Made by a program: the position numbers and the translations under genes. Below are positions 53,071-63,093 of a stretch of DNA of 64,000 nt, piece after piece (within the stretch, counting starts at the first letter, position 1; every line of letters starts with the position of its first letter). Source of the DNA: Bradyrhizobium xenonodulans. Its GTDB lineage: Bacteria; Pseudomonadota; Alphaproteobacteria; Rhizobiales; Xanthobacteraceae. Location of the stretch: positions 6,354,501 through 6,418,500 of the forward strand of contig NZ_CP089391.1 of assembly GCF_027594865.1 (NCBI RefSeq), written 5' to 3'. The notes beneath the pieces are model-generated. The model saw only the letters and a program-made list of their open reading frames with translations, was not told where the DNA came from and did not search any database.

Positions 53071-54270
53071 TCAATTGCCGACGACATCATCGAGCAGCAC
53101 CCATCTAGTACCGTCGAAACGCGCCATCCTCGCCTTTCTCCAGCCGATCCGGTCCGAAGGAGTAATGTTGATCGTGATGCCGGGCAGGAACGTCGGGAGT
53201 TGAAGCGCCTGGATGTTGGTGGCCTGCCTGATGAGATTTTCCCGCGACAGGTCGTCGCCGCACTTCTTCAGGACCTCGACGATAATCTGAGCGGTCGCAT
53301 AGGGGAAAATCGATTCCTCGATATCGTCGTTCGGGGCCCACTCCTTCATGAAGGCTCGAAACTCGCGCATGCCGGCATCCTCATCCCACCTGGGATCCTC
53401 GGATGTCTTCAGCCAGAACGCGCTGACAGCCCCTTTCGCGGCTGCAAGTCCCGCCGGACGCAGGACAGCCGAAATGCTGCTGACGCCGGACAGCAGCACA
53501 TGCTGGACCTTCCAGTTGAGTTCATGCGCCTTGCGGATGGCTTGCGCGGCGAAGCGTGCGTTAGAGGCGTGAAACAACGTATCCGCACCGGAGGCCTTTA
53601 GCGTCACGATGTGCGAATCGACCGTCGGCTCCATGATGTCGTAGGCGACCTCCGCGACCACCATGGTCGAGCCGCGCGATCCCAGAGCGGCTTTGAAGCC
53701 GGCCAAATTGCCCTTCCCGAGGTCGTCGTTCTGATAGATCACGGCGACCTTCGCGTCAGGCTTGGTCTTCAGCAGATAATCGGCGTAAATCCTGGTCTCG
53801 GCCGGCTGCGGCATCATGAACGTGGTCGTCCACGGCAGGTTCTCGGGATCGTCGAGCTTGGGCGTGCTGGCGAGCAGCAGGATCTGCGGGACCTGCTTAC
53901 TGTTGAGATATTTCGTCACCGCGAGGTTGGTCGGCGTGCCGATCGACCCAACGATCGCCAGCACGTCGTCGTCCTCTACGAGCTTGCGCGTCTGCTGCAC
54001 TGTCTTCGCGGGCGTAAAGGCATCATCGAGCGAAATGAGTGTCACCTTACGACCGTTGACGCCCCCCGCCGCGTTGATCATCTTAAAATAAGCGGCTTCA
54101 ATTCGGCCGAAGCGGCTCAGCGACGAGATTGGCCCACTATAGGGAACAGTCTGTCCAATCCTGATCTCGGTGTCGGTGACACCGGGGCCGTATTTCTTGT
54201 CGGCCGCCGCAACGGGCGAAAGACCGAGGATCGAGAGACTTAACGCAGCAAGGATTAGGGGCCGGATCAT
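53071..54270 (-). CDS. ABC transporter substrate-binding protein (Peripla_BP_6)
   Basis: A 399-residue exported protein of the branched-chain amino-acid/aromatic-compound (LivJ-like) group. The signal peptide MIRPLILAALSLSILGLSPV is cleaved after AAA. The mature start GVTDTEIRIGQTVPYSGPIS, NAAGGVNGRKVTLISLDDAF and IVGSIGTPTNLAV are family hallmarks. No permease or ATPase genes are beside it. It is upstream of and probably cotranscribed with the monooxygenase, and divergent from a CadC-like regulator. Confidence 0.9.
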   Translation of the reverse strand: MIRPLILAALSLSILGLSPVAAADKKYGPGVTDTEIRIGQTVPYSGPISSLSRFGRIEAAYFKMINAAGGVNGRKVTLISLDDAFTPAKTVQQTRKLVEDDDVLAIVGSIGTPTNLAVTKYLNSKQVPQILLLASTPKLDDPENLPWTTTFMMPQPAETRIYADYLLKTKPDAKVAVIYQNDDLGKGNLAGFKAALGSRGSTMVVAEVAYDIMEPTVDSHIVTLKASGADTLFHASNARFAAQAIRKAHELNWKVQHVLLSGVSSISAVLRPAGLAAAKGAVSAFWLKTSEDPRWDEDAGMREFRAFMKEWAPNDDIEESIFPYATAQIIVEVLKKCGDDLSRENLIRQATNIQALQLPTFLPGITINITPSDRIGWRKARMARFDGTRWVLLDDVVGN

Positions 54271-54405
54271 GGAGGCGGTACCTCATATTGGCGGCTTGGA
54301 AAGGATGCGTTTCGCTATCCCGGGCTGCAAGATAATGCTGTACAATCACCTCTCCGTCCCGAAACTCTGCCGAAATTTTCCGAAAGCAAGTTCGACGAGG
54401 CGTCC

Positions 54406-56010
54406 TTGTTAAAGTCACCGCAGCACCCGATCGTGATCGGCGACCGGGTCGTGGATCTGGCCCGTGAAACGTTGCGTGACGGCCGCGGCGACGTCGTCCC
54501 CCTGCGTCCGCGCGCCTGGGCCGTGCTGCGGCTGCTTGCGACCCGGCCAGGACAACTGGTTGGCAAAGATGAAATCATGGATCAGGTCTGGTCGGATTGC
54601 GAGGTCACGGAAGACTCACTCGTCCAAGCCATCGGCGACATCAGGCGCGCCCTGGGAGACGCCGGCCGGTCGGCCCTGAAGACGATGCCTCGCCGCGGCT
54701 ACATGCTGGTCGTAAATGGAGAGCCGGTCGACAGCTCGATCTCTTCCGGCGTTGCGACCTCGCCGAGGCCGGACAATATCGAAGAACCGTCGGCTTCATC
54801 CTTTCCACACCTATCTATCGTTGTTCTACCGTTCGCAAACCTCGGCGCCGACCCTCAGCAGGAGTATTTCGTGGATGGCGTGACTGATAGTCTCACAACT
54901 GATTTGTCGCGCATCGCCGGCGCGTTTGTTATCGGCCGCAGCACCGCGTTCACGTTCAAGGGAAAGCCGGTGAACTTGAGGGAAATTGGCCGTGAATTGA
55001 ATGTGCGTTACGCACTGCAGGGGTCGGTGCAACGCGGCGGCAACCGCTTTCGCGTGAACGTCCAATTGACCGATACGGAAACTGGAGCCCAGCTCTGGGC
55101 CGAGCGCTTCGACAAGCCGGCCGCTGACTTGCTGGACATGCAGGACGAGATCGTATCCCGGCTCGCCAATACGTTGAACGCCGAACTCATCAAGGCCGAA
55201 GCCCGACGCGCCGAGCGGTCGCTCCAGCCGGACGCCATGGATTTATACTTTCAAGGCAGGGCTTTCCTGAGCAAGGGAATAACGCCTGCGGTTATGGCGC
55301 GAGCAAGGGATTTCTTCGTGCGCGCCTTGGCTCTTGATCCACACCATGTTGAAGCAGCGGTTGCCGCAGCTCACGTCGATTTTGCGATCGCTTCTTCTTC
55401 CATGGCCGATGACGCACCGGCGCATATCAGGGCCGCGGAAAAGACGCTGAATGATGTGTTGTTGCGGGCGCCGAACCATCCCAGAGCTCACATGCTCCTT
55501 GGCGCAGTTCAGATTCGGACAAACCGCGCAGCCAAGGGAATCGCTGAATGTTGGCAGGCGCTGGCGCTCGATCGGAATTTGGCCGACGCGCATGGGTTCA
55601 TTGGGCTTGGGAAGCATGCGCTAGGACGGGGTGAGGAAGTCGAAGGGCATATTCAAGAGGCGCTGCGACTATCCCCGCGCGATATGCGTGCCTTTCTCTG
55701 GTTCATGATTGTCGGGATGGCTAAGTTGGTGGTCAACGCAGACCTTGAGGCACTCGAGTGGCTTCGCCGAAGCATTGAGGCCAATCCCAATTTCGCGCTC
55801 GCTCAATTTCACCTGGCTGGCGCGTTGGCCATGATGGGACACCTCAACGAAGCACGATCCTGTGCCGAGGCGGGACTAGCACTTGATCCTAGCTTCACCA
55901 TCCGTCGATACGACGTCAACGGCGCTTTCCTGTCGGACAATCCGGGATGGCTTGCCAGGCGCGAGCGGCTCTATGAGGCTATGCGTCTCGCCGGCGTACC
56001 GGAGGGGTGA
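54406..56010 (+). CDS. CadC-like regulator with TolB-like and TPR domains
   Basis: A 534-residue protein. TTG 54406 follows GAGG. An OmpR/PhoB-type winged helix is at about 10-105 (PLRPRAWAVLRLLATRPGQL, EDSLVQAIGDIRRALGD, LKTMPRRGYML). A TolB/FlgO-like domain is at about 135-270 (SIVVLPFANLGADPQQEYFV, RFRVNVQLTDTETGAQLWAE, RFDK). TPR-like helices cover about 285-520. No membrane span is seen. It is divergent from the binding-protein/monooxygenase genes, so it may regulate them. Its TolB/TPR module is paralogous to that of 56929-58920. Confidence 0.85.
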   Translation: MLKSPQHPIVIGDRVVDLARETLRDGRGDVVPLRPRAWAVLRLLATRPGQLVGKDEIMDQVWSDCEVTEDSLVQAIGDIRRALGDAGRSALKTMPRRGYMLVVNGEPVDSSISSGVATSPRPDNIEEPSASSFPHLSIVVLPFANLGADPQQEYFVDGVTDSLTTDLSRIAGAFVIGRSTAFTFKGKPVNLREIGRELNVRYALQGSVQRGGNRFRVNVQLTDTETGAQLWAERFDKPAADLLDMQDEIVSRLANTLNAELIKAEARRAERSLQPDAMDLYFQGRAFLSKGITPAVMARARDFFVRALALDPHHVEAAVAAAHVDFAIASSSMADDAPAHIRAAEKTLNDVLLRAPNHPRAHMLLGAVQIRTNRAAKGIAECWQALALDRNLADAHGFIGLGKHALGRGEEVEGHIQEALRLSPRDMRAFLWFMIVGMAKLVVNADLEALEWLRRSIEANPNFALAQFHLAGALAMMGHLNEARSCAEAGLALDPSFTIRRYDVNGAFLSDNPGWLARRERLYEAMRLAGVPEG

Positions 56011-56225
56011 TGCCCACTTGAGCTTCACCCGAAGAACCAAAGCTAGTCAATTCTGCCCTCGAAAGCGGACATCGCGAATTGGAGTGATAAGTCAGCTAAA
56101 AGGTTATCAGTGTCCTTTCAATCCTCAAATTGAACAAAAGTACGCCTCCGATCGTCCGAAAGCGACGTGAATTGAGAAGGATGCCGGCCTGAAAATGACC
56201 AGCCTCATCAACTGAGGTGGTCATC

Positions 56226-56825
56226 ATGACGGATGTGCCAAGCTGTGAGACCGTCTCCAAGCAAGTCCCGTGGAATAAGGGAAAGATCGTCGGCGCCGAG
56301 CCCCCACTCCGCCCGAAGCACGTCTGGTCCATCCGGACGAAGCTCCAAGTCGAAGGCCGAATCCGGGATCCGGCGTTGTTCAATCTTGCGATCGACAGCA
56401 AGCTGCGGGGCTACCACGTCGTAGCCCTGAAAGTCGATGACATGCACCAAACGGTTACGCTGCCGATCCGCCAAAAGAAGACCGGACGGCCGGTTAAATT
56501 CGAACTCACGGAGTACACCCGTTAGGCCATCGACGATTATCTAAGGGTAACCAGCAAGAAGCCGGGCGACCACTTGTTTACCGGCCGGAAGCAGCAAATT
56601 GCCGCCTAACAACTCGTCAGTACGCGCGACTGGCTGTCCGGCATAGGGCTGGAACCTCACCCTGTTCGGAACGCAATCCCGGCGTCGGACGAAGGCGACT
56701 TAAGTAACCTACGGGCTGTGCAGCTTCTGCTGGGGCTGGGGCACACAAAGATCGAGAGCACCGTCCAATACCTGGGAATTGAGGTGGACGATCCGCTTGC
56801 AATAGCGGAACAAGTAGACGTCTGA
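56226..56825 (+). pseudogene. Tyrosine recombinase with two in-frame stops
   Basis: One frame runs from ATG 56226 to TGA 56825 (about 199 codons): PWNKGKIVGAEPPLRPKHVW, SIRTKLQVEGRIRDPALFNL, RQKKTGRPVKFELTEYTR, then TAG (56523), AIDDYLRVTSKKPGDHLFTG, then TAA (56607), and at the end NLRAVQLLLGLGHTKIESTV followed by QYLGIEVDDPLAIAEQVDV. The last block holds the box II His and catalytic Tyr. The HxxR region is degraded (HPVRNAIPAS). It is a short phage-type integrase that lost function by nonsense mutations. No tRNA or attachment site is seen nearby. Confidence 0.85.
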
Positions 56826-56928
56826 ACTTTGGTGGGCAGGGCGGAAATGCTCTGCCCATGCCTTGATGATGGCCATGGGCCAGAAGGAGGCCTCTGCAGT
56901 AAAGTAGGCAATGCAGATCCTTGTCATC

Positions 56929-58920
56929 TCATTGCTCGCGAACGCCGGCCTTTCTGAGTCCATCGAGGATGTCGTCGTACTCACGACGAAACTGCGGATT
57001 GCTGGAACGCGCGTAACCCATTTGGCGGGACCACTGGACCGTGAAGTCCGGCCGGATTGCATTCAATTCGGCTAACATTTGCTGGGCCATTTCCAATTGG
57101 CCGGTGGCCCCATAAGCTGAAATCAAATCCGCATACGGCATCCAGTATAATTTGTTCAGATTGATCGAGCGCCTGCATTCCTCAACCGCTTCGTTATATT
57201 GGTGCACATGCACGTGAGCATGACACAGGAAGAAGTGCCAAATGCCAGCGGCCGGATCTTTGGGGCTTAGGCGCAAAGCGATCTGAACTGGGGAGAACGC
57301 TTCGTGAGCGCGTCCCGCCGTGACAAGTGCGATTCCCTTTGTTGCGTGCGCGACCGGTGAATTAGGGTCGATTTCCAGAGCGGCGTCGAATTCAGGCAAT
57401 GCCCCCTCGGGATTTCCGTATAGCAAAATGTTTCCCTTGGTGATGTGCGCGCTTGCACTCGCCGGGCGTTTTGCAAGAACTTGATCAACTAGGTTTGTCG
57501 CGATCTTTTTGTCTTCCGTCACGAACGTTGACCATCCGTTGAGCACGCTAGTGGCTATGCACCACGCTTTCCCGAGCATTGCGTCAATGTTGTCCGGATC
57601 GAGGCGCAGCGCGCTGTCAAACAAATCCTTTGCCTGAGCGTTCGTTATCTTGGTCTGAGGCCCATTGACCTTCGCCCAGCCGCGCATACTGAAATCCACA
57701 GCATCCGGATTCGCGGACTGGTCCATTAGGCCGCGCCGGCTTTCGGCCTGGATAAGTTCGACGTTAAGAGAGCGGGCAAGCCGCGCCGTGACCTGCTCCT
57801 GCAAAGCGGCGAGATTCATCCGATCGCCGTCAAAACGATCCGACCAGACGTCGCGACCGGTCGAAAGGTCGGCAAGCGACACGTTCATCCGGACCCGGTC
57901 TCCGGCCCGTTGCACGGCGCCCTGTACGGCCCATCGAATACCAAGGTCCTTGCCGAGCGTCTTGAGATCGACCTGCTTATTCTTATAGGTAAAAGCCGTT
58001 CCGCGGCCGATCACGAATGCATCGGGCGTCCGTGCGAGGTCGGTCGTCAGGTCAGTCGCAATGCCGTCCGCAAAATAATCCTGTTCCGGATCGTTGTTGA
58101 GGTTCGCAAAGGGCAGGACGACAAGAGACAAACGGGGAGCGACATCGGGCCGGGCCGCTGCTTCTCTCTGTGTCTTTTGCCCTTCCTGTAAAGCATCAGT
58201 GCGGACCGTCTTCCAGACATTCCAATAGACGACGAGGAAGACGGCCACGGCACCGACGACCGCAATTAAGGCAATCACGCCGCCGAGAGGCGTCAAACGC
58301 GCTCGGATTCGACCCATGGAACGACGAGGCGGTGAAAGCCGGCCTTGTCTTGCGCGTTCAGACTGGGTAGTCGGGCCAGGTCCATTCCTGACCATGGCAT
58401 AGGCGCGCACCGGGCGGTCGATATTCTTGAGGTTCTGCTCGCCCAGATCGGCGAACTCAACGCTGACCTTGCCCCGGACTTGGTCGTAGGCAGAGGCTGA
58501 GATGCAGATGCCACCCGGTTCTGCGATACTTTCAAGCCGCGCCGCAATGTTAACGCCGTCTCCAAAGATGTCGTCGGGCTCGACGATTACGTCGCCGATA
58601 TTGATGCCCACACGGAAAGCTATGCGCCTATCTTCAGCATCTCCGATTGTCAGTTCGGCGATCCGGGTCTGGAACTGTACAGCAGCTCGGACGGCTTCGA
58701 CGGCGCTCGAAAATTCCGCCAAAAAGCCGTCGCCGGTGTTCTTCACGACCCGGCCGCCGTGGTCGGCAATCGCCGCCGTAACACCGTCAGTTAGGAGAGT
58801 GGCCAGTTTGGCGTGGGTCGCCTCTTCGTCATTGTGCATCAGACGCGAGTAGCCAGCTACGTCGGCAGCCAATATCGCCGACAGCCTCCGCTCAACCCGG
58901 ACTGGCCGCTCCTCCACCAT
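56929..58920 (-). CDS. Adenylate/guanylate cyclase with TolB-like and TPR domains
   Basis: A 663-residue protein. The class III nucleotide cyclase domain is at about 10-180: RRLSAILAADVAGYSRLM, ADHGGRVVKNTGDGFLAEF and FRVGINIGDVIVEPDDIFGD, NIAARLESIAEPGG. The metal-binding Asp residues (AADVAG, TGDGF) are present. A membrane span is at about 215-240 (GGVIALIAVVGAVAVFLVVY). A TolB/FlgO-like domain (LSLVVLPFANLNNDPEQDYF) and C-terminal TPR repeats follow. The rhizobial family of this layout is large. Start ATG 58920 (MVEERPVRVERR) is usual; 58953 is possible. Confidence 0.88.
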   Translation of the reverse strand: MVEERPVRVERRLSAILAADVAGYSRLMHNDEEATHAKLATLLTDGVTAAIADHGGRVVKNTGDGFLAEFSSAVEAVRAAVQFQTRIAELTIGDAEDRRIAFRVGINIGDVIVEPDDIFGDGVNIAARLESIAEPGGICISASAYDQVRGKVSVEFADLGEQNLKNIDRPVRAYAMVRNGPGPTTQSERARQGRLSPPRRSMGRIRARLTPLGGVIALIAVVGAVAVFLVVYWNVWKTVRTDALQEGQKTQREAAARPDVAPRLSLVVLPFANLNNDPEQDYFADGIATDLTTDLARTPDAFVIGRGTAFTYKNKQVDLKTLGKDLGIRWAVQGAVQRAGDRVRMNVSLADLSTGRDVWSDRFDGDRMNLAALQEQVTARLARSLNVELIQAESRRGLMDQSANPDAVDFSMRGWAKVNGPQTKITNAQAKDLFDSALRLDPDNIDAMLGKAWCIATSVLNGWSTFVTEDKKIATNLVDQVLAKRPASASAHITKGNILLYGNPEGALPEFDAALEIDPNSPVAHATKGIALVTAGRAHEAFSPVQIALRLSPKDPAAGIWHFFLCHAHVHVHQYNEAVEECRRSINLNKLYWMPYADLISAYGATGQLEMAQQMLAELNAIRPDFTVQWSRQMGYARSSNPQFRREYDDILDGLRKAGVREQ

Positions 58921-58984
58921 GCCTGCGATCCAACCTAGACGCGATTTGTACACCGGATCACTTTGGATGACTATACCGGCTAGT

Positions 58985-59004
58985 GTCGCAATTGGGTCAA
59001 AAGG
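58985..59004. repeat. IS-target-like repeat motif
   Basis: GTCGCAATTGGGTCAAAAGG, similar to the target motif of the IS110/IS1111-type element, unoccupied. The following 70 bases resemble other decayed intergenic repeats. Confidence 0.45.
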
Positions 59005-59221
59005 TGCGTTCGGAAGACCGTTCGGCTGCTTCCGGTTTGCCCCTATAAGCCGACAATCAAAGAGCCAGACTGAACTTCGCTTTCGGGCCCATAACAGGAC
59101 TCTGTTGAGTCAAGAAAGCTATGCGCCCTTGGGTTTATGGCTTGCTACCATCCGCCTTTAGAATAATCATGCTTGCGGCAAGCGTTATCCTCTCGGAGAA
59201 CTGCCTGAGGAAGGATTTCAA

Positions 59222-60124
59222 ATGCGCCGCGTCGTGGTGTCGTTTCTCTTTGCCGTGTGCACGATCGCACAGTTGTGGGCACAAGAGGTCAAGCCCAACT
59301 GGCCGATTCCCCCGGAGCTGAAATGGGAGGCAATCAACGGATATCCCATGGCTTACCGGGAGGCGGGCGAGGGTACGTCCATCGTTCTGGTGCACGGGTC
59401 AACGGCCGATTACCGGATTTGGGACGCCCAATTCAGAGTTTTTAGCGCATCTTACCGGGTGGTCGCGGTTAGCCTAAGGCACTTTTACCCGGAACGCTGG
59501 GATGGCGCGGGCACCGATTTTTCGATCGAACAGCACGCTCAGGATGTTGCTGCGCTGATCGAGAGATTGAACCTCGGTAAGGTGCACCTCGTCGGGCATT
59601 CGCGGGGTGGCGCGGTTGCAGTCGAGGTAGCGAAATCGCACGCCGACGTCATCCGAACACTGGTGCTGCCGGATGGCAGCATCGAGATGTTGGTGCCTGA
59701 GACTGCCGAGGGCAAAGCAGCCGGAGATTTCACAAAAAAGGTGATTGGGACCCTGCAGGAAAACCTGAAAGCAGGAGAACCAGCCAAAGCTGTGGAGGTC
59801 TTCGTCGATATGTTGAATGGCCCTGGCACATGGCAAAAGTTTCCCGAACCCACGAAGCAGATGTTTCTGGCAAATATCTACACGGCTTTGGGGGACAAAG
59901 ACCGCCCGATCAGCACATGCGACGACGTCAAGAAATTTGATTTTCCAGTGCTGTTCATGACGGGGGACAAGAGTCCAAAGAAATTCGAGTTTTTTTACAA
60001 TGAAATGCGCAAGTGTCGGGAGTTTCCTGCAACGGTAGTGATACCAAATGCAGGGCACGGTATACAGAAACAGAATGCTGATGTCTTTAACAAGATCACG
60101 TTGGATTTCCTGTCGAAGCATTGA
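59222..60124 (+). CDS. Exported alpha/beta hydrolase
   Basis: A 300-residue protein from ATG 59222 (GGAAGGA upstream). The signal peptide MRRVVVSFLFAVCTIAQLWA is cleaved before QEV. The oxyanion motif VLVHGS is at 55-60, the nucleophile elbow GHSRGG at 125-130 (Ser 127), a likely acid at Asp 249 (MTGDKSP) and the catalytic His at 279 (NAGHGIQ). All triad members are in order. It is a periplasmic esterase or related hydrolase; the substrate is unknown. The gene stands alone. Confidence 0.88.
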   Translation: MRRVVVSFLFAVCTIAQLWAQEVKPNWPIPPELKWEAINGYPMAYREAGEGTSIVLVHGSTADYRIWDAQFRVFSASYRVVAVSLRHFYPERWDGAGTDFSIEQHAQDVAALIERLNLGKVHLVGHSRGGAVAVEVAKSHADVIRTLVLPDGSIEMLVPETAEGKAAGDFTKKVIGTLQENLKAGEPAKAVEVFVDMLNGPGTWQKFPEPTKQMFLANIYTALGDKDRPISTCDDVKKFDFPVLFMTGDKSPKKFEFFYNEMRKCREFPATVVIPNAGHGIQKQNADVFNKITLDFLSKH

Positions 60125-60309
60125 TGTCGCGTTGACGGACTGTCCTCGAACCGAACGATGGCGGCTTCGGCTCACAAGGCGAAATTCTCAGAACCGGTAC
60201 AAGCCGTCTGCTTCAACGCCGAAACCGGACATCGCACTTTGTGAGGACACGTCCTGAGCGCGATTTAGAGGAAGGACAGTTCGCAAACAATCCTTTTGGT
60301 TTCCAACCG

Positions 60310-62222
60310 CTACGCGCTTCTGGCGCCGGGCCAGGCGACCACCTGTCCGGACATGACGAGCCGATCGCGGCCGTTGTCCTTGGCCGCGTAAAGCGCACGA
60401 TCCGCCGCCGCCACCAGGGAGCCGCAGTCCATCGCACCCTCGGAAGGCATGTTGGTCGCGCCGCCGAGGCTCACCGTGACGATCTTGGACGGCAGGTTCA
60501 GCGCGTGCAGCATGCCGAGGTCGCGCACCGCCCAGCGCACATTCTCGCCGACAAGTTCGCAGCCCTCCGCGTCCGTGTTCGGCAGCAGCAGCGCGAATTC
60601 CTCGCCGCCGTAGCGCGCGGCGAGATAGGCCGGTCGGCGCACCTGCGTGGCCAGGATCCGCGCCAGCGCACGCAAGCAGGCGTCGCCGGCCTGGTGGCCG
60701 TATTGATCGTTGAACTTCTTGAAGTGGTCAACATCGATCAACAGCAACGAGAGCGGAGTGCCGTCGCGCTTGGCCCGTGCCCATTCTTCCACGAGGCGCT
60801 CGTCGAAATGACGGCGGTTGGCGATCCCGGTCAGGCCGTCGGACGTGGCGAGGGCGGATAGCTTGTCCTGCAGGTCCTTCTGCTCGGTCATGTCGCGCGA
60901 GATCGCCACGACGCCGTCGATCTCATGGGTTTCCGAAGACCGGGTGACGCGCAGCGCCGTCTCGACCCAGATCTCCTTCTTCTGGCGGTGATTGGCGCGA
61001 TAGATGATGCGCGCCTCCTCGGCCTCCCCGGCCTTCAGAGCCGAAACGACCTGCTCGACGCGCGGCCGGTCCTCGGAATTGACGCCCTCGAGAGCCGAGG
61101 TCCCCAGCAGCCTGGCAGGATCCCAACCGAGGATGCGGGCGCAAGACGGGGAGGCATAGAGGATGCGCTCGTCCAGCCCGACCCGCATCACGACGTCGCT
61201 GCACTGTTCGGCGATCAGGCGGAAATCGCCTTCCTTGGCGACGAGGGCCGCGGCCATGCGCTGCCCCTTCGAGAGATAACGCACCAGGAAGAAGCCGATC
61301 ATGGCGATCGACAAGGTCAGACCGGTGACGATGCCGAAGCGCGTGACGGCCTGCTGGCGCCACGGGGCCAGGACATCGCTCTGCGCCTTCGTCGCCAGGA
61401 CGACGATCGGATACCGGCTGCTCTTCTGGTAAAAGCTCAGTCGCTCCTGCCCGTCCAACGGTGATTTGAAGTAATAGGCGCCGGCATCCGGCCGCCGGCC
61501 CATGGTCCGGAACAGCGGCGAGCCCGCCATGTCGCGACCGACATAGGTGCCCTCGTCGTCGCGACTCCTGGCCAGCATGATGCCGTCGGCATTCAGGAGC
61601 GAGACCGCGCCGTTCGGGCCGATGTCGAAGCGCCCGTAGAACTGCATGAAGTACGCGACGTCGACGCTCGTCAGCACCACGCCGGCGAAGCTGCCGTCGG
61701 GATGATTGAAGCGGCGCGAGGCGGTATGATCCACTGTCCGCCGGACCGGCTCTCCACCGGTCGACCGATCAACGTCCCGCGGTCTGCCGAGGCGCGATGA
61801 CGCTGAAAGTAGTCGCGATCGCTGTTGTTGAAGTTTGAGAAGTCGCCGTCTTCGGTAGTCGCAAGCCAGCGGCCGGTTTCATCGTAGACGAAGATGCCGC
61901 GGATGCGCTGCCTGTTGTACTTGCGGGCTTGCAGGAAGTTCTGGATCTTCGCCACCGCGGCCGGGCTCGTGCCGCCGACCTCCATCCGGTCGACCATTCC
62001 GGCAAGGATGGTGTCAGCGAGCTCGAAGGTGTCTTCGGCATGTTGCGTCAGCGACTGGGCAAGGTTGGCCATGTCGACTTCGGCGTTGCGCAGCTCGACC
62101 TGGTGGGCCTCCCACTCGCGCCATCCGCTCAGCGCGAGAATGGCGACGCAGGCGAGCGCCACAAACCCCGCCGCCCACAACGGGAAGCGAGCTTTCTCGA
62201 CCTCGCGGCGGTTGCTCGGCAT
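60310..62222 (-). pseudogene. dCACHE-PAS-GGDEF diguanylate cyclase, frameshifted
   Basis: The intact protein would be about 635 residues: a first membrane span (PLWAAGFVALACVAILAL), an extracytoplasmic Cache domain, a second span (VTGLTLSIAMIGFFLV), a PAS domain (RLIAEQCSDVVMRVGLDERI, LYASPSC) and a C-terminal GGDEF domain with the active motif ARYGGEEFALLLPN. Near 61724 one base is missing: GRPVESRSGGQWII is followed in the other frame by ASRRFNHPDGSFAGVV. The downstream frame (60310-61734) still encodes a span, PAS and GGDEF, so partial function is possible. Real mutation and sequencing error cannot be told apart. Confidence 0.85.
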
Positions 62223-62493
62223 GGGGCGGTGGCTCCTTTTCGCGCAGGGTCCCACCCGGGCCTTAATGGCGGGTTTGCAGCCACGCCATGATGCGGGCAC
62301 CGAGTAAGCGTCGCTTCATCGTGGTGTCCGCGATCTTACGCATCGTAGTGATCGTCCATTAACCAGACGCCACCTGCCGCGAGACGCGGCTCGATCCGGC
62401 CAAGAACGGACGCATCCGTTCGCTGCGCCCGCCCCGCGATTTCTCTAAGCGCGCTTGTTGCGGAGCAAAGCTAGTCGCGGCAAGGAAATCCAG

Positions 62494-62586
62494 ATGGCCA
62501 AAGTGCACCTGATCCGGAAGCCGTGTCCGCACTGCAGGAAAGCGACGAAGCTTGTCTCGAGCCGACCGGTCAGGGGCGCCCAGTAA
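62494..62586 (+). CDS. 30-residue CxxC peptide
   Basis: ATG 62494 after AAGGAAA, ending TAA. MAKVHLIRKPCPHCRKATKL has one CPHC motif and a basic tail. It may be a tiny metal-binding protein, or half of a zinc ribbon. Confidence 0.35.
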   Translation: MAKVHLIRKPCPHCRKATKLVSSRPVRGAQ

Positions 62587-62792
62587 TCAAGCGCAAAGAC
62601 ACCTCACTCCCCGTCACGCTACGGGTCCTTAGCAACGCCGGAAATCAATGGAAGTAGCGTCAAATGAAACGGCCCGTCAGAGTGAGCCATTCGACGAGCC
62701 GTTTCAGGGCGAGCCTCTATTCGCTCAATGCGCGCGAAGTAACCAATGGCCGGCACCGGCCGGTCCGAAATCCCTACTTGTCGGTGCAGACC

Positions 62793-63002
62793 TTAGTACC
62801 CCTTCGTCACGCTTCCCCGCTGCCGGAGAAGATCGTCGAGCGCGGTGGTGCGTGGCGGCGGCAGCGGCCTAGTGCTTCCGGCAGGTTTGCTCTTGGCGTC
62901 GTATCTCTTGGCCAGATCGAGCAGCCGTCTTCGAGTGAACGGGTCGGCCTTCTCCGCCAGATCGCGTGCCCGCTGCGCGAAGCCAACGTAGAACTCTTCC
63001 AT
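62793..63002 (-). CDS. Small hypothetical protein
   Basis: A 69-residue protein starting MEEFYVGFAQRARDLAEKAD, then PFTRRRLLDLAKRYDAKSKP, a helical, basic protein of a common rhizobial type. ATG 63002 follows GGGGTGG and is preferred to 63020. Confidence 0.6.
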   Translation of the reverse strand: MEEFYVGFAQRARDLAEKADPFTRRRLLDLAKRYDAKSKPAGSTRPLPPPRTTALDDLLRQRGSVTKGY

Positions 63003-63093
63003 GACGCCACCCCACAACATCGCCGAAGGCCGATCTTCGATGGTCGGTGAGGGTCACGTCAAGAGATCGCTTGTGCCCGCCTGGCAAGCGGCA

